From an uncultured Lacticaseibacillus sp. (GTDB taxonomy: Bacteria > Bacillota > Bacilli > Lactobacillales > Lactobacillaceae): a DNA stretch of 7,979 bases. The number at the start of each line of letters is the position of its first letter. The first letter of the stretch is position 1. The position numbers and the translations under genes were made by a program. The stretch spans positions 1-7,979 of the forward strand of contig CAKRHU010000059.1 of the NCBI GenBank assembly GCA_934339215.1, read 5' to 3'. The notes below the pieces were generated by a model that saw nothing but the letters and a program-made list of their open reading frames with translations, ran no database searches and was not told where the DNA came from. Of the stretch, positions 6,242 through 7,979 are shown piece after piece.

Positions 6242-7979
6242 TGACTTCACCTCCAAGCTTGGCTTCTAGTTCTTGTTTGGCCCACATTTGCGCATACCAA
6301 CCATCATTGGCCAACAATTGCGCATGCGTGCCGCGTTCTAAGACATGCCCATTTTCTAATACCAGAATTTCATCCGCATGCATCACTGAAGACAAGCGAT
6401 GAGCCGCGATGATCGTGGTTTTATCGGCCCGTTGTTCATGCAAGTTATGCAAAATCGCTGCTTCGGTTTTGGCATCAACGGCCGACAACGCATCATCTAG
6501 AATCAATAATTCAGGACTGGTGATCACCGCGCGGGCGATCGCTAGACGCTGCTTTTGCCCACCAGACAATGACACCCCACGTTCGCCGACTAAGGTTTGA
6601 TACCCAGCCGTGAATTTCAAAATGTCATCATGTACGGCTGATTCAGAGGCTGCGGCTTCAACGGCTTGGGCGTCTTTATCAAAACTAGCAAAGCGAATAT
6701 TATCTGCCACGGTCGTCGAGAACAAGAAGTTATCTTGCGGCACATAGCCGATTGCATCGAGCAACGCATCCAAGCTGTAGTCGCGAATATTGATGCCCCC
6801 GAATTCAATTTCGCCATCATAGCGATCGAACTCCCGCAACAACAATTTGAAAATCGTACTTTTCCCTGCGCCGACGCGCCCAACAATGCCTAACGTCTTC
6901 CCTGCTGGCAAGGTGAAGTGAACATTCACCAAAGCGGCACTGTCGGCATCAGGATAGGAGAATTGATTGATCTTAAAGCGAATGTCCCCATGCGCGGGCG
7001 TTTGAATCGCTTGCGGCGCGATTTGAATACTGCTGGTTTCTGCCAACAGTTTGTCGATGCGATCATAAGACGCATTCCCACGCTCCAAGACATTGAACAG
7101 CCGCCCGATGGCAAACATTGGCCACACTAAAGCCGCGACATAAGCGATAAAGGAAACCAATTGACCGATGGTGATTTGGCTGGTCATCACCAAATGTGAC
7201 CCGTAAATGATCGTGATCACATATACCAAGCCCATGATCAAGCTAGTAGTGGGGTCAAATAAGCCATCAAAGAAATTCACGCGCTTGTTGATAGCCACCG
7301 TTTTATCGACGAGCTGATTGAAGTCTGCGGTATCTTCTTTGCCTTGGCCAAACGTTTTGATCACTTTAATGCCAGAAACCGATTCTTGGGTTTTGTCATT
7401 CAACCGTGAAAACGCTGCTTGGGCTTTGCCAAACGCATGATGCAGCCGCATGCCTAATTGTCGCGCCATCACTGCCAGTAACGGCATAGGCAAAATGGCC
7501 AACACCGTCAAACGCCAATCCACAAAGAAAATCATGGCAATGATCGTGGTGCCGCCAGTGATCACAGAATCAAACAAGGTTAAGATCCCAGCCCCTGCAA
7601 CGTTTTGAATCGCATTTAAGTCATTAGTGGCATGGGCCATCAAATCGCCGGTACGGTGTTTTTGATAAAAGGTGGCGTCCATTTTCATGAAATGCCAAAA
7701 CAACCGGGTCCGCAAGGTTTTTTCAAGCTTGGCCGCCCCGCCCCAAATGGCATTGCGCCAGCCATAGCGGAACAAGTACTGGCCGATCCCGGCAAACAAT
7801 AGCGCCACTAAAAACAGCAACAAGCGATCCAGCGTCAAGTTGCGTTTGGCCATGGTATCAACCAATGCCCCGATCACTTTTGGTGGGATCAAATTAACTA
7901 ATGCCACCAACAACAGACACAACACCCCGATGGCATAGCGTTTAAATTCTTGGCGGAAGTACCACCCCAATTTTTTAAA
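6234..7979 (-). CDS. Heterodimeric ABC exporter, partner half-transporter with degenerate Walker B (LmrC/YfiB-like; start outside window)
   Basis: The frame is open to the right edge, so the start codon is missing; the 581 visible residues (numbered from the edge) are probably all but a few, since relatives have about 575-585. Six membrane segments lie at about 14-36, 50-70, 130-152, 156-175, 245-265 and 270-292. The nucleotide-binding domain has Walker A GRVGAGKST (367-375, K373), Q-loop Q415, a canonical signature LSGGQ (471-475), and switch histidine H527. Walker B ends LLILDD (491-496), so aspartate 496 replaces the catalytic glutamate. Together with the SSGER signature of its partner, this predicts one consensus and one degenerate ATP site, the hallmark of LmrCD, BmrCD and TM287/288 exporters. 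A TTG at 7970 is not a credible start because no ribosome binding site precedes it and the frame continues upstream as Phe-Lys-Lys. The operon promoter lies beyond the window. Confidence 0.93.
   Translation of the reverse strand, partial: FKKLGWYFRQEFKRYAIGVLCLLLVALVNLIPPKVIGALVDTMAKRNLTLDRLLLFLVALLFAGIGQYLFRYGWRNAIWGGAAKLEKTLRTRLFWHFMKMDATFYQKHRTGDLMAHATNDLNAIQNVAGAGILTLFDSVITGGTTIIAMIFFVDWRLTVLAILPMPLLAVMARQLGMRLHHAFGKAQAAFSRLNDKTQESVSGIKVIKTFGQGKEDTADFNQLVDKTVAINKRVNFFDGLFDPTTSLIMGLVYVITIIYGSHLVMTSQITIGQLVSFIAYVAALVWPMFAIGRLFNVLERGNASYDRIDKLLAETSSIQIAPQAIQTPAHGDIRFKINQFSYPDADSAALVNVHFTLPAGKTLGIVGRVGAGKSTIFKLLLREFDRYDGEIEFGGINIRDYSLDALLDAIGYVPQDNFLFSTTVADNIRFASFDKDAQAVEAAASESAVHDDILKFTAGYQTLVGERGVSLSGGQKQRLAIARAVITSPELLILDDALSAVDAKTEAAILHNLHEQRADKTTIIAAHRLSSVMHADEILVLENGHVLERGTHAQLLANDGWYAQMWAKQELEAKLGGEVNA
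6250..6254 (-). promoter_or_regulatory. Ribosome binding site of the second exporter gene
   Basis: GGAGG (within GGAGGTGA) lies 8 bases before the ATG at 6241-6239. It is embedded in the final codons of the upstream exporter gene, whose Leu-Gly-Gly-Glu-Val residues are encoded by it. Confidence 0.85.

Noticed and set aside
7968..7970. TTG as the true start of the first exporter gene
   Set aside because: The frame stays open to the window edge and no ribosome site is visible before it. The residues at the edge (Phe-Lys-Lys-Leu-Gly-Trp) look like the continuing N-terminus of the family.
1..7979. Mobile elements, CRISPR arrays, toxin-antitoxin or defence genes
   Set aside because: No transposase, spaced repeats, terminal inverted repeats or paired small genes were seen on either strand. 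The coding space is filled by five ordinary genes.

Overview
The window looks like chromosomal DNA from a lactic acid bacterium of the family Lactobacillaceae. The evidence is strong GGAGG-type ribosome binding sites, TTG and GTG starts alongside ATG, a glutamine-type transporter with its binding protein fused to the permease, an LmrC/LmrD- or YfiB/YfiC-like ABC exporter pair, and moderate GC content judged by eye. The species cannot be named from this sequence alone. All five supported genes lie on the minus strand, so transcription runs from high to low coordinates. Every plus-strand open frame is antisense to one of them.

In transcription order, the window opens inside a two-gene operon for a heterodimeric multidrug-type ABC exporter. 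The first half-transporter runs from the right edge to 6234 and lacks its start. The second spans 6241-4457 and overlaps the first by 8 bases. A strong intrinsic terminator at 4448-4418 closes this operon. A near-consensus promoter at 4376-4348, overlapped by an ArgR-box-like sequence, drives the next operon: a fused substrate-binding protein/permease (glnP type, 4314-2857, TTG start) and its ATPase (glnQ type, 2864-2121). These two also overlap by 8 bases, and a second intrinsic terminator follows at 2111-2084.

Next comes a single 365-residue MFS permease (2004-907) with only a weak promoter candidate. Its last codons carry the -35 box of a clear promoter for uvrC. Only the first 286 codons of uvrC (858-1) are present. 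A perfect 14-bp palindrome resembling a LexA/SOS box sits at the predicted transcription start of uvrC.

The genes are three separate functions: efflux, uptake of a polar amino acid, and nucleotide excision repair, plus an MFS permease of unknown substrate. I saw no mobile element, CRISPR array, tRNA or rRNA. No gap without a gene exceeds 142 bases. The protein content is conventional. The more notable points are regulatory (the uvrC palindrome and the glnPQ ARG-like box) and structural (one consensus and one degenerate ATP site in the exporter).
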